From assembly GCA_041396705.1 (NCBI GenBank), contig JAWKYB010000009.1:62001-126000 (forward strand): a stretch of DNA of 64,000 bases, given 5' to 3'. This DNA comes from Alphaproteobacteria bacterium (GTDB lineage: Bacteria; Pseudomonadota; Alphaproteobacteria; CALKHQ01). Shown in pieces: positions 35,782 through 44,843 of the stretch. Position 1 is the stretch's first letter, and the number at the start of each line of letters is the position of its first letter. The notes under the pieces were generated by a model, which saw only the letters and a list, made by a program, of their open reading frames with translations, was not told the DNA's origin and did not search any database. A program made the translations under genes and the position numbers.

Positions 35782-36354
35782 TCAGCCGTCCCAGGCGAAC
35801 CGGTCGAGCAGCAGATGGGCGTTGCGCGGTGGCGCTGCATGGCGGCGGCAAGCGCGACGTCGTCGTCGCCGGCATGGATGCCGGCCAGCACCAGCGCGGC
35901 GTCGAAGCCGGCGTGCTTGGCGCCGGCGATGTCGTGCTCGACGCTGTCGCCGATGCCGACGGTGCGCGACGCCGGCGGCAGGATGCGCCGCGTGCTGCGG
36001 CGCCGGCCAGCGCGACGCGGTAGATTTCCGGGTGGGGCTTGCCGATCCAGGTGACCGGCCCGCCCATCTCCGCGTGCCAGCTCGGCGATGCGTCCGGCGC
36101 CGCCGCTGCCCTCCGGCAGGACCCATGATCCGGTCGGGGTTGGTGCACAGGCACGGCACACGCCGCCGCGCCGCGCCGCGCAGGCGTTCCGATAGCGGTC
36201 CAGCGGCACCACGTCGCCGTCGCTGCCGGTCAGCAGGACGAGGTCGGCCGCAGCGGCGTCCTCGACGAAATCCAGGTCGAGGCCCTCGACGGCGGCGTTC
36301 GCCACGCCGGTTGACCAGCAGGCAACGCCGGCGGCCGTCGTGGTGCCGCGGCAC
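35782..36354 (-). pseudogene. HAD-IIA hydrolase remnant, N-terminus lost and frame broken many times
   Basis: On the minus strand one can follow a class IIA HAD phosphatase (TIGR01459-like) only by changing frame repeatedly: GRRCLLVNRRGE, then AVEGLDLDFVEDAAAADLVL with LLTGSDGDVVPLDRYR, VPCLCTNPDRIM, GRIAELA, MGGPVTWIGKPHPEIYRVAL, TVGIGDSVEHDIAGAKHAGF with DAALVLAGIH, and finally HLLLDRFAWDG before the stop. That is at least six frame changes in 570 bases. The N-terminal half with the nucleophile Asp is not recognisable in 36355-36583. Either this is a decayed gene or the sequence here is poor; neighbours on both sides are intact. Confidence 0.75.
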
Positions 36355-36583
36355 GTCGCCGTCTGCGATGCGGCGACGCCCTGACGAAGTCGGCTGGACG
36401 ATGATCTACATCTGGCGCGGCGACATCAGGCTAGCGACCGCGATCGCGGACGAGCAACTCGACGTCCACGGCACCGCCGCGGCCCGTCGGGCTTTGTCGC
36501 GTTGGTTCGGTATTTGCGCGCTGGCCGAAGTCCGGTCCCAGCGCGTGCAGCCAGGGCCGCCTGAGCGGCTTGCACGGCCAGGC
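36355..36583. other. gene-free interval next to the HAD remnant
   Basis: No protein of recognisable family is seen on either strand. It is where the missing N-terminal half of the HAD gene would be expected, and is probably its decayed or deleted part. Confidence 0.4.
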
Positions 36584-38152
36584 TCAGGCGTCGGCACGTA
36601 GTCCTGCGGTCGTCAATGGTGCGGTGCCGGTGCCGCCGGCCAGGTACTCGTCCAGCCGCGCCCTGGTTTCGGCATCGACGTGCAGGCCCAGCTTCGAGCG
36701 GCGCCACAGGATGTCGTCGGCCGTCTGCGCCCATTCCTGCTCGACCAGGTGGCGCACCTCGACTTCGTAGAGCCCGCCGCCGAAGTCACGCCCCAAATCG
36801 CGCAGCGAGGTCTTGCCGACTAGCAGCAAGTTCAGCCGCGTGCCGTAGGCGCGGAACAGCCGCCGCGCCAGCGCCTTCGGCAGCCACGGGTAGTCGCCGC
36901 AGATCAGGGCGAGGTGCGCCTCGAACTCGGTTGCCGCGAAGTCGCCGCCCGGCAGCGGCGCGTTCGCCGTCCAGGGCTGTGCGGTGCGCCCCATCGCCGG
37001 CAGCAGCTTCTGCAGCGCATGCTCGGCCAGCCGCCGGTAGGTCGTGATCTTGCCGCCGAACACCGAAAGCAGCGGTGCGCGATCGTCGCCGCCGTCGAGC
37101 TCGAGCACATAGTCGCGGGTGACTGCCGACGGGTTGTCGGCGCCGTCGTCATAGAGCGGGCGCACGCCCGAATAGGTCCAGACCACGTCGTCGGGCCGGA
37201 TCTGCCGCTGGAAGTGATGGTTCACCACGGCGCACAGATAGTCGACTTCCGCCGGGTCGATGGCCACGTTCGCCGGATCGCCCTCATAGGCCACATCGGT
37301 GGTGCCGATCAGCGAGAAATCGTCCTCATAGGGAATCGCGAACACGATGCGCCGGTCGGCATTCTGCAGGATATAGGCGTGCGACCCCTCGTAGAGGCGG
37401 GGCACGACGATGTGGCTGCCCTTTATCAGGCGCACGCTGGAGCGGGTGTTCAGGCCGGCGCGCTGATTCAGCACCTCGGCGACCCACGGGCCGGCGGCAT
37501 TCACCAGCGCGCGCGCATGCACCGCAACGGACGGGCCACCGCCGGCCGGTGCGAGGCGACACAGCCAGACGCCATCGTCGCGGCGGGCGGATTCCAGCGT
37601 GGTGCGCGTCCTGATCGTCGCGCCGCGGTTGGCCGCGTCGCGCGCGTTGAGGGCGACCAGCCGCGAATCCTGCACCCAGCAGTCCGAATATTCGAATGCG
37701 CGCCGGAACGAAGACTTCAACGCATGGCCGGCGGGGTGACGGCGCAGGTCCAGGCTCTTCGAACCGGGCAACAGCTTGCGGCCGCCGAGGTGGTCGTAGA
37801 GGAACAGGCCGAGCCGGACCAGCCAGGCCGGCCGGTCTTCGGGATTGTGCGGCAGAACGAAGCGCATCGGCCAGATGATGTGCGGCGCGGCTTCCAGCAG
37901 CACCTCGCGCTCGATCAGCGCCTCGCGCACCAGCCGGAATTCGTAGTACTCCAGATAGCGCAGCCCGCCGTGCACCAGCTTGCCCGAGCGCGAGCTGGTG
38001 CCCTCGGCGAGGTCGCCCTTCTCGCACAGCACCACGCTGAGCCCGCGGCCGGCCGCGTCGCGGGCAATGCCGGCGCCGTTGATGCCGCCGCCGATCACCA
38101 GCAGGTCGACCGGTCCGTCCTCCGGCCTGGCTATGACAGTGGCGGCGGTCAT
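36584..38152 (-). CDS. glpD: FAD-dependent glycerol-3-phosphate dehydrogenase family (GlpD/EryB type)
   Basis: A 522-residue flavoenzyme that oxidises a polyol phosphate and feeds electrons to quinone at the inner membrane. The FAD-binding motif LLVIGGGINGAGIARDAAGR opens the protein. GTSSRSGKLVHGGLRYLEYY, APHIIWPMRFVLPH, VNAAGPWVAEVL and TYSGVRPLYDDG follow, with the C-terminal helical domain beyond residue 390. GlpD and erythritol-phosphate dehydrogenase EryB belong to the same family and cannot be told apart by eye. Since the operon carries an EryA-like kinase rather than a clear GlpK, a tetritol phosphate is a serious alternative to glycerol-3-phosphate. It is the last gene of the leftward polyol operon. 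Confidence 0.9.
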   Translation of the reverse strand: MTAATVIARPEDGPVDLLVIGGGINGAGIARDAAGRGLSVVLCEKGDLAEGTSSRSGKLVHGGLRYLEYYEFRLVREALIEREVLLEAAPHIIWPMRFVLPHNPEDRPAWLVRLGLFLYDHLGGRKLLPGSKSLDLRRHPAGHALKSSFRRAFEYSDCWVQDSRLVALNARDAANRGATIRTRTTLESARRDDGVWLCRLAPAGGGPSVAVHARALVNAAGPWVAEVLNQRAGLNTRSSVRLIKGSHIVVPRLYEGSHAYILQNADRRIVFAIPYEDDFSLIGTTDVAYEGDPANVAIDPAEVDYLCAVVNHHFQRQIRPDDVVWTYSGVRPLYDDGADNPSAVTRDYVLELDGGDDRAPLLSVFGGKITTYRRLAEHALQKLLPAMGRTAQPWTANAPLPGGDFAATEFEAHLALICGDYPWLPKALARRLFRAYGTRLNLLLVGKTSLRDLGRDFGGGLYEVEVRHLVEQEWAQTADDILWRRSKLGLHVDAETRARLDEYLAGGTGTAPLTTAGLRADA

Positions 38153-38177
38153 CGCATGCGCGGGCTCTGCGGATCGC

Positions 38178-39218
38178 TCAGCACGGGTTCAGCGGCGGTT
38201 CCCCGGCGATATGGCGGCGCACCTCTTCCGCCGTCCGCTCCGCCGCATAGGTCACGGTGCGGACCGACGCGCCGGCGATATGCGGCGTCAGCGTCACGTT
38301 CGGCAGCTTCAGCAGGGGCCAGTCCACCGGCGGGGGTTCGATGGCGAAGGTCTCCAGCATCGCCGCGCCGAGCCGGCCTTCGGTCAGCGCCGCGTACAGT
38401 GCGTCGTAGTCGACCAGCGGGCCGCGGGCGGTGTTGACGAACAGCGCACCCGGCTTCATCGCTGCAAAGGCGGCGCGGTCGATGAATCCGGCGGTTTCCG
38501 GCGTCACCCGCGCGTGCAGTGTGACCACGTCAGAGCGGGCCAGCAGCGTTTCCCGGTCGACCAGTTCCACCCCGGCGGCCGCGTCCTCCGCGCTGAGCTG
38601 GACATAGGGGTCGTTGACCAGGATGCGGCAGCCGAACGCGCGCAGCAGGCGGACCACGCGGGTGCCGACATGGCCGTAGCCGATGACGCCGACCGTCATC
38701 TCGTTGAGCTCGCGGCCGGTAAGGTCGGCACGGTACAGGTCGCCGCGCCATTCGCCCCGGCGCAGCGATTCGTGGCCGGCGCGGATCAGGCGGGTCTCCG
38801 CGAGAATCGCGCCGATGGTGAACTCGGCGACCGCGCTGGCGTTGCGGCCGGGCACGTTGACGACCTTGATGCCCAGCGTCCGCGCGGCCGCCATGTCGAT
38901 ATTGACCGGGCCGCCGCGCGATACCGCCACAAGCTTCAGGCCCGGCAGCCGGCGCATCATCGCGCCGGACAGTGGCGACAGGTGCGTCACGAAGATCTCG
39001 GCCGCGGCGACGAAGTCGACCACCTGGTCCGGATCGCCCATGTATTCCTTCAGGCCATCCAGGCCCGGTTTGGCATAGCCGTGCTCCAGCGGCTCATCCG
39101 GCCACGGCAGTTCGTGGGTTCGGGTCGCCACGGCGTCGCCGCAGGCCTCGCCGATGGCGTCGGCGAAGGCCTGCGCCAGCATGAACCGGTCGCCGATGAT
39201 GGCGATCTCACGCGGCAT
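38178..39218 (-). CDS. D-isomer-specific 2-hydroxyacid dehydrogenase family
   Basis: A 346-residue NAD(P)-dependent dehydrogenase. Catalytic domain blocks come first (AVSRGGPVNIDMAAAR, VPGRNASAVAEFTIGAIL). The Rossmann domain follows with VGVIGYGHVGTRVVRLLRAF, the catalytic Arg in FVNTARGPLVDY, a Glu in ETFAIEPPP and the His in LTPHIAGAS. Members interconvert 2-oxo and 2-hydroxy acids or related sugar acids. ATG 39218 overlaps the kinase stop by one base. Its presence in a polyol operon is unusual: it may handle a hydroxyacid side product or a step specific to this substrate (inference). Confidence 0.88.
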   Translation of the reverse strand: MPREIAIIGDRFMLAQAFADAIGEACGDAVATRTHELPWPDEPLEHGYAKPGLDGLKEYMGDPDQVVDFVAAAEIFVTHLSPLSGAMMRRLPGLKLVAVSRGGPVNIDMAAARTLGIKVVNVPGRNASAVAEFTIGAILAETRLIRAGHESLRRGEWRGDLYRADLTGRELNEMTVGVIGYGHVGTRVVRLLRAFGCRILVNDPYVQLSAEDAAAGVELVDRETLLARSDVVTLHARVTPETAGFIDRAAFAAMKPGALFVNTARGPLVDYDALYAALTEGRLGAAMLETFAIEPPPVDWPLLKLPNVTLTPHIAGASVRTVTYAAERTAEEVRRHIAGEPPLNPC

Positions 39219-40777
39219 CAGGCCGGCCTCCGCGCCGATGCCAGCGCCCGCCACACCGGCGTCAATGCACGGTGCGACTGGACGTAGATCGGGTAGAGCC
39301 GGTCGTAGACGGCGGCAAGCTCCGGGTCGGGGCGGTCGAGCCCGCCCAGATGCGGCGCGATCCATGCGGCGACGCACTCGTCCATCGACGGATAGGCGCC
39401 GATGCCGACCGCCGCGATCATCGCGGCACCGGCGGCGCCGGCCTCCTCGCGCCCGCCGCTGCGCACCGGCGCGTTCAGCGCGGCGGCGAGGATGCGGCGC
39501 AGGGCCGCGCTGCGGGCGGCGCCGCCGGAAACGCGGATCTCCTCGGGCTGTGCCCCCATCGCGGCATAGCAGTCGCGCGAGGCCATCGCCAGGCCGTCGA
39601 ACACCGCGCGCATCAGGTCGGCGAAGCCGTGGCCGCTGTTCAGCCCGATCAGGCCGGCGCGGGCGTTGGCATCGATGAACGGCCCGCGCTCGCCCGCATC
39701 GGAGATGTAGGGCTGATAGACGATCTCGCCGGACCGAGCGGCAAGGACGAGGTCGTCGAGACCGGCGAGCAGCCCGGCGCGGTCGCGGCTGACGCCGGCG
39801 CGGCCGAGAATGTCGATGGCGAGGTCGAGCAGCCAGTCGATGTTCAGCGTCGCGGCCATGTTCGATTGCATCTGCGCGTAGGTGCCGGGCACCGGGAAGC
39901 AGGTGGTGTAGCCGGAATTGTCGTCGTTGAGCGGCACCGCGTCGGCGCCGTGCTGCAGCACCATGTGCATGCCGGTCGAGCCGATCACCGTGGTGCCGAC
40001 CTGGCGGCCGGGCTCGTACAGACCGCCGCCGAGCGCGGTGCAGATCACGTCGATATAGCCGAGCGCAACCGGCGTGCCGGCCGCCAGCCCGACCGCGGCG
40101 GCGGCGCTCTCGCTCAGCGCGTGATGGGTCCGGGTGCCGTCGACGATCTCCGGCAGCAGCCGGCGGTGGGCGGACAGGCCCAGCAGGTCGACCACCTCGT
40201 CGCTATAGGCGCGGGCGCGGAAGTCGCCGAACGTGAACACTCCCTCGGTCGGGTCGGTCGCGCGCCGGCCGGTCAGCTTGAAGTACAGCCAGTCCTTGCA
40301 GTGGAAACCGGTCGCGGCGCGCTGCGGCAGCGCCGGCATTGCCCGGGTCATGTAGGCGAGCTGGGCACCTTGCTGGCAGGCGGTGATGCCGGTACCGGTC
40401 AGCAGATAGCGGCGGCGGTCGTCGGGCCCGGCGCGATAGGCGTCGACGAAGGCGGCCGCGCGCGAATCCAGCCAGAGCCAGCCGGGGGCGACCGGCTCGC
40501 CGGCGGCGTCGATCAGCCAGGTGCCGTCGCCCTGGCCGGTGACGGCGAGCACCAGGATGCGTCCGGCGAGGCCCGGCAGCTTCTCGCCCAGGTCGCGCAG
40601 CACGGCCGCGGTGGTGGCCCAGGTCTGCGCCATGTCCTGCTGGCAGCCGCCGTCGGCCAGCCGCTCATAAACGTTGGGCCGCGCGGCCATTGCCAGCTGC
40701 GCGCCGGCGACGTCGAAGGCGACCGCCTTGATCACCGAGGTGCCGGCATCGACGCCGACAATGAGGTCCCGGCTCAC
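39218..40777 (-). CDS. FGGY-family carbohydrate kinase, resembling erythritol kinase EryA
   Basis: A 519-residue kinase with FGGY_N (IVGVDAGTSVIKAVAFDVAG, GGCQQDMAQTWATTAAVLRD, VLAVTGQGDGTWLI, WLWLDSRAAAFVD) and FGGY_C (VIGSTGMHMVL, AQMQSNMAATLNIDWLLDLA, RVSGGAARSAALRRILAAAL, REEAGAAGAAMIAAVGIG). In my memory of the family these blocks and the length match erythritol kinase EryA of Brucella and rhizobia better than glycerol kinase or xylulokinase; an alignment would settle this. It starts at a GTG overlapping the upstream ATPase stop (GTGA). It would phosphorylate the polyol delivered by the adjoining importer, making the substrate for the GlpD/EryB-type enzyme. Confidence 0.88.
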   Translation of the reverse strand: MSRDLIVGVDAGTSVIKAVAFDVAGAQLAMAARPNVYERLADGGCQQDMAQTWATTAAVLRDLGEKLPGLAGRILVLAVTGQGDGTWLIDAAGEPVAPGWLWLDSRAAAFVDAYRAGPDDRRRYLLTGTGITACQQGAQLAYMTRAMPALPQRAATGFHCKDWLYFKLTGRRATDPTEGVFTFGDFRARAYSDEVVDLLGLSAHRRLLPEIVDGTRTHHALSESAAAAVGLAAGTPVALGYIDVICTALGGGLYEPGRQVGTTVIGSTGMHMVLQHGADAVPLNDDNSGYTTCFPVPGTYAQMQSNMAATLNIDWLLDLAIDILGRAGVSRDRAGLLAGLDDLVLAARSGEIVYQPYISDAGERGPFIDANARAGLIGLNSGHGFADLMRAVFDGLAMASRDCYAAMGAQPEEIRVSGGAARSAALRRILAAALNAPVRSGGREEAGAAGAAMIAAVGIGAYPSMDECVAAWIAPHLGGLDRPDPELAAVYDRLYPIYVQSHRALTPVWRALASARRPA

Positions 40778-41913
40778 GCCAGCGCCTCGCCGTGCATCAG
40801 CACCGCACCGCTCTCGCGGTCGAACAGGTGGATGTCGCGGGCCGAGACCGCGCAGGCGATGGCGTCGCCCATCGCGGCCGGCACGCGGCCGTAGCTGACC
40901 GCGACCGTGGTGCGCCCGGCTAGGTCGAGCACCAGGTGGGTCTGGTCGCCCAGCCACTGGTTGGAGACCACGGTCGCCGGAATGTCGCCGCCGGCGCCGG
41001 CATGCAGGCTGTGCGGGCGGATGCCCAGGTGCACCCGTCGGCCGGGCCGCAGCACCGTGGCGGCGGCTTCGGTGTCCGACGGGGCCAGCGTCACCGCGAA
41101 GCCCGCCGCGTTGCCGGCGCCGTCGACGCGCACCGCGGGCGTCCCGTTCTCGGCCGCGACGGTGCCTTCGAAGATGTTCATCGGCGGCTCGCCGATGAAG
41201 GTGGCGACGAACAGGTTGGCCGGCCGGTCCTTCAGCTCCGACGGGCTCGCCATCTGCTGCAGCTCGCCGCCCTCCATCACCGCGATGCGGTCGGCCAGCG
41301 CATTGGCCTCGGTCTGGTCGTGGGTGACGAACATCGCCGTCATCCGGTTCTCGATCAGGAAACTCTTGATCCGGCCGCGCAGCACTGCACGCAGCTGCGG
41401 CTCCAGCTGCGACATCGGTTCGTCCAGCAGGTGCAGGCCGGCGCTGCGGACCAGCGCCCGGGCGAGGCCGGCGCGCTGCTGCTGGCCGCCGGAGATCGAC
41501 GAGGGATAGCGCTTCAGGATCGGCCCGATCTCCAGCAGGTCGGCGATCTCCGCCACCTTGCGGTCGATCTCGTCGCGCGGCAGCCGCGCCGCCTTCAGCG
41601 CGAAGGCGATGTTCTCGCGCACCGTCAGCGGCGGGTAGAGCGAATAGCCCTCGAACGCCATCGCCACGTTGCGCCGGGCCGGCGCCAGGCCGTCGATGCG
41701 GTTGCCGCCGAGCGAGATGGTGCCGTTGGTGACGCTCTCGAAACCGGCGATCATGCGCAGGGTCGAGGTCTTGCCGCAGCCGGACGAGCCGAGCAGGGCG
41801 ACGATCTCGCCCTCGTCGATGTGCATGTCGAGCGCGCGCACGGCATGCACCGCCGGCTTGCGCCGCGGCGTGTAGATCTTGTCGACCTGCTCCAGGCTCA
41901 GCGCGACGGTCAT
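40774..41913 (-). CDS. polyol ABC importer ATPase 2 (UgpC/MalK class, glutamate in the Q-loop)
   Basis: A 379-residue CUT1-type ATPase with C-terminal OB-like regulatory domains (LRPGRRVHLGIRPHSLHAG). Walker A GSSGCGKT is at 42-49, signature ISGGQQQRAGLARAL at 140, Walker B HLLDEP with intact catalytic Glu165, and H-switch His198 (FVTHDQTEA). The Q-loop reads MAFEGYSLYP, with Glu88 in place of the usual Gln. It would pair with ATPase 1, whose own catalytic Glu and switch His are replaced. ATG 41913 overlaps the ATPase 1 stop. Confidence 0.92.
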   Translation of the reverse strand: MTVALSLEQVDKIYTPRRKPAVHAVRALDMHIDEGEIVALLGSSGCGKTSTLRMIAGFESVTNGTISLGGNRIDGLAPARRNVAMAFEGYSLYPPLTVRENIAFALKAARLPRDEIDRKVAEIADLLEIGPILKRYPSSISGGQQQRAGLARALVRSAGLHLLDEPMSQLEPQLRAVLRGRIKSFLIENRMTAMFVTHDQTEANALADRIAVMEGGELQQMASPSELKDRPANLFVATFIGEPPMNIFEGTVAAENGTPAVRVDGAGNAAGFAVTLAPSDTEAAATVLRPGRRVHLGIRPHSLHAGAGGDIPATVVSNQWLGDQTHLVLDLAGRTTVAVSYGRVPAAMGDAIACAVSARDIHLFDRESGAVLMHGEALA

Positions 41914-42989
41914 GCCGCGACCTCCAGCCGCGCGCCGGTGGCGCGGTCGAACAGGTGCATCGCCGCCGTGTCGAACCGCGCGAAGGCGGGCCCGTGGCTG
42001 CGCGCGCCGGTGCCACGCGCCTCCGGCGCCGAGGCGAAGAACTCCTCGCCGCCGTTGCCGTTCAGCAGCATCACGTCGCGCTCGTTCAGCGGCGTGACCG
42101 TGACCAGGTCGACCGGCACCGCATCGGGCACCGGCGCCATCGACACCGCGATGTCCTCCGGCCTGAGCCCGACCGTGACCTCGCGGCCGACGAAGGCGGC
42201 GAAGCGCGGGTCGAGCGCGAAGCGGCCGCCGAGCAGGCCGATCGCCGGCCCGGGCTCGATCGCCGACGGGATCGCGCAGATGGTCGGGTCGCCGAACAGC
42301 CGGGCGACGTCCAGCGACGCCGGGCGCAGGTAGATGTCCTCCGGCGAGGCCACCTGCACGAAGCGGCCGTCGATCAGCACGGCGATGCGGCTGCCCAGCG
42401 CCATCGCCTCCTTGTAGTCCTGGGTGACGTACAGCGCGGTCGACCGGAACTCGGCCAGCAGGCGCGGCAGCTCCAACCGCATCTCGTAGCGCAGCTTGGC
42501 GTCGACGTTGCGCAGCGGGTCGTCGAGCAGCAGGATTCGCGGCGCCGGCGCCAGCGCACGCGCCAGGGCCGTGCGCTGCTTCTGGCCGTTGGACAGCTCG
42601 CGCGGCGCATGGTCGAGCACGTGGTCGATCTTCAGCAGGCGGGCGACCGACTGCACGCCGGCCGTGACCTTGTCGGCCGCGCTGCGCCGCGCCTTCAGCG
42701 GGCTGGCGATGTTCTCGAACGCCGACATGTGCGGGAACAGGGCGAAGTTCTGGAACGCCATGCCGATGCCGCGGGCCTCCGGCGCCGCGTCGACCATGTC
42801 GCGGCCGTCGATCAGCACCGCGCCCTCGTTGGGGTCCTCGACCCCGGCGATCACGCGCAGCAGCACGGTCTTGCCCGATCCGGACGGACCGAAGATCACC
42901 ACCGTCTCGCCGTCGTCGACGGCGAGGTCGATGCCGCGCAGCACGGTCTCGCTGCGGAAGCGCTTGGTGATGCCGGACAGCTGCAGCAC
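41910..42989 (-). CDS. polyol ABC importer ATPase 1 (UgpC/MalK class, degenerate catalytic residues)
   Basis: A 359-residue ATPase with Walker A GPSGSGKT (34-41), normal Q-loop AFQNFALFP (Gln80) and signature ELSNGQKQRTALARAL. Walker B is LLLDDP, with Asp157 replacing the catalytic Glu, and the H-switch is VTQDYKEA, with Gln190 replacing His. The C-terminal regulatory domain (TVGLRPEDIAVSMAPVP) is present. It probably binds ATP but hydrolyses poorly, leaving hydrolysis to the site formed with ATPase 2. GTG 42989 has TGAGG seven bases upstream. A two-ATPase layout also occurs in the Rhizobium glycerol importer GlpSTPQV. Confidence 0.92.
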   Translation of the reverse strand: MLQLSGITKRFRSETVLRGIDLAVDDGETVVIFGPSGSGKTVLLRVIAGVEDPNEGAVLIDGRDMVDAAPEARGIGMAFQNFALFPHMSAFENIASPLKARRSAADKVTAGVQSVARLLKIDHVLDHAPRELSNGQKQRTALARALAPAPRILLLDDPLRNVDAKLRYEMRLELPRLLAEFRSTALYVTQDYKEAMALGSRIAVLIDGRFVQVASPEDIYLRPASLDVARLFGDPTICAIPSAIEPGPAIGLLGGRFALDPRFAAFVGREVTVGLRPEDIAVSMAPVPDAVPVDLVTVTPLNERDVMLLNGNGGEEFFASAPEARGTGARSHGPAFARFDTAAMHLFDRATGARLEVAA

Positions 42990-42997
42990 GGCGCGCC

Positions 42998-43855
42998 TCA
43001 GCCCTTGACCGCGCCGAGGGACAGGCCCTCGACCAGATAGCGCTGGGCGAACAGCGCCAGCAGCAGGATCGGCGCGATCGAGATCACGATCGCGGCCGCG
43101 ATCTGGCCGTACTGGATCCCGGAGGCGGTGACGAAGGCCAGCGCGCCCACCGTCACCGGCTGCTTGTCGGCCGACGCCAGCACCAGCGCGAACACGAAGT
43201 TGTTCCAGGCGAAGATGAAGGCCAGCAGGCCGGCCGCGGCGATGCCCGGCGTGGCCAGCGGGATCGCGATCTTGCGGAAGGTCTGCCACCAGCTATGGCC
43301 GGCGATGCGGTAGGCGTGCTCGATGTCGGGGCTGATGTCCTCGAAATAGCCGCGCACGATCCACAGGATCAGCGGCAGGCAGATCAGCTGGTAGACCCAG
43401 ACCAGCCCGAAATAGGTGTCGGCCAGTCCGATCTGCTCGAAATAGAGGGTCAGCGGCAGCAGCACCAGCAGCGGCGGGGCGAAGCGGAACGACAGCAGGG
43501 TGAAGGCGATGTCCTCGCCCAGACGGAAGCGGAAGCGGGCGAAGGCATAGGCTGCCGGCACCCCCAGCGCCAGCGCCAGCAGCACCGAGGCGGCCGAGAT
43601 GATGACGCTGTTGAGCAGGTTTTCCATGAAGGCGATGTCGAGCGAGCCCGCCGCCGTCTCCAGCCGGCCGGTGATCAGCGCGGTGTAGTTGTCCAGCGTC
43701 GGCTCGAACACCACGCTGGGCGGGATGCGCAGGATGTCCTCGTTGGTCTGGAAGCTCATCAGCAGGATCCAGACGATCGGGAACATGAAGAACAGCAGCA
43801 CTAGGGCCAGCAGCACCCGGCGCACGATCCGTTCGGTCAGGCTCTGCTGTTCCAT
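42998..43855 (-). CDS. polyol ABC importer permease 2 (MalG-like)
   Basis: A 285-residue CUT1 permease with six helices, starting MEQQSLTERIVRRVLLALVL. The segment MFPIVWILLMSFQTNEDI and the cytoplasmic coupling loop (IEHAYRIAGHSWWQTFRKI, a diverged EAA motif ending IPLATPGI) are typical of MalG proteins. It lies eight bases upstream of ATPase 1 and nine bases after permease 1, in one transcript. Confidence 0.92.
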   Translation of the reverse strand: MEQQSLTERIVRRVLLALVLLFFMFPIVWILLMSFQTNEDILRIPPSVVFEPTLDNYTALITGRLETAAGSLDIAFMENLLNSVIISAASVLLALALGVPAAYAFARFRFRLGEDIAFTLLSFRFAPPLLVLLPLTLYFEQIGLADTYFGLVWVYQLICLPLILWIVRGYFEDISPDIEHAYRIAGHSWWQTFRKIAIPLATPGIAAAGLLAFIFAWNNFVFALVLASADKQPVTVGALAFVTASGIQYGQIAAAIVISIAPILLLALFAQRYLVEGLSLGAVKG

Positions 43856-43864
43856 GGCTCCGTC

Positions 43865-44791
43865 CTAGCGCAGCCCGTGCGCGCGCTCGCGCAGCTTGAG
43901 CCAGTTCTTGATGAACAGGTTCGACAGCGCGAAGGTGATCGCCCACAGCACGATCAGCAGGGCGGCCGACTTGCCGACGTCGGTGCGCTGGAAGAAGTTC
44001 AGGTAGGATTCGACCTGGAACACCATCAGCTGGTCGCCGGGGCCGCCCTGGGTCATGGCGTAGATGATGTCGAACTGCTGCATCGAGTCCAGCAGCCGGA
44101 ACAGCGACGCCGTCAGGATGTAGGGCATCAGCATCGGCAGCGTGATGCGGAAGAACACGAAGCTGGCCGGCACGCCGTCGAGCGCGGCGGCCTCGAACGG
44201 CTGCTTCGGCAGCGAGCGCAGCCCGGCCAGCAGCAGGATCATGATGAACGGGGTGTAGACCCAGATGTCGACCAGCACCACCGTCAGCAGCGCCGTCGAC
44301 GGGTCCGACGCCCACTTGAAGTCGGTGAAGCCGAGCTGGCTCATGAACCAGCTGAGGATGCCGAAATTCGGGTTGGTCATCAGTTTCCACATCAGCGCGG
44401 CCAGCGCCGGCGCGGTCATCAGCGGCATCAGCAGCAGGATGGAAACGATGTTGTTGAACCGGGTCGGCCGGCGCAGCAGCAGCGCGATGCCCAGGCCCAG
44501 CAGCAGCTCCAGCACCACGGTCAGGCCGGCATAGACCAGGCTGACCTTCAGCGTGTTCCAGAACGCGCCGTCGGACAGGAAGCGCCAGTAGTTGTCGCCC
44601 CAGTTCATGCTGCGGTTCTGCGGCAGGTTCAGCCGATAGCGCTGCAGCGAGTAGTAGATCGCGGTGACGAACGGAATCAGGATGCCGATGCACACCAGCA
44701 GCGCCGGCAGGCTGAGCAGATAGGGCAGCAGCTTGCGCCGGAGCCGCATCCTGCGTTGCGGCAGGGGCGGCGCGGCCGTGACGTCAGTCAT
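43865..44791 (-). CDS. polyol ABC importer permease 1 (MalF/UgpA-like)
   Basis: A 308-residue permease with six helices. The N-terminal helix is LLPYLLSLPALLVCIGILIP; the coupling loop FEAAALDGVPASFVFFRITL continuing PMLMPYI carries a classical EAA motif. It forms the heterodimeric membrane channel with permease 2. A 12-bp hairpin lies between it and the binding-protein gene upstream. Confidence 0.93.
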   Translation of the reverse strand: MTDVTAAPPLPQRRMRLRRKLLPYLLSLPALLVCIGILIPFVTAIYYSLQRYRLNLPQNRSMNWGDNYWRFLSDGAFWNTLKVSLVYAGLTVVLELLLGLGIALLLRRPTRFNNIVSILLLMPLMTAPALAALMWKLMTNPNFGILSWFMSQLGFTDFKWASDPSTALLTVVLVDIWVYTPFIMILLLAGLRSLPKQPFEAAALDGVPASFVFFRITLPMLMPYILTASLFRLLDSMQQFDIIYAMTQGGPGDQLMVFQVESYLNFFQRTDVGKSAALLIVLWAITFALSNLFIKNWLKLRERAHGLR

Positions 44792-44843
44792 CGCGGGTCC
44801 CGCGTGCCGTTCGGTGGTTCACGGAATGCATACACAAGAAACG

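Noticed and set aside
36406..36597. Short frames between glpD and the HAD remnant as a new small gene
   Set aside because: Neither strand shows a ribosome site or recognisable domain; the interval is where the lost HAD N-terminus should be.
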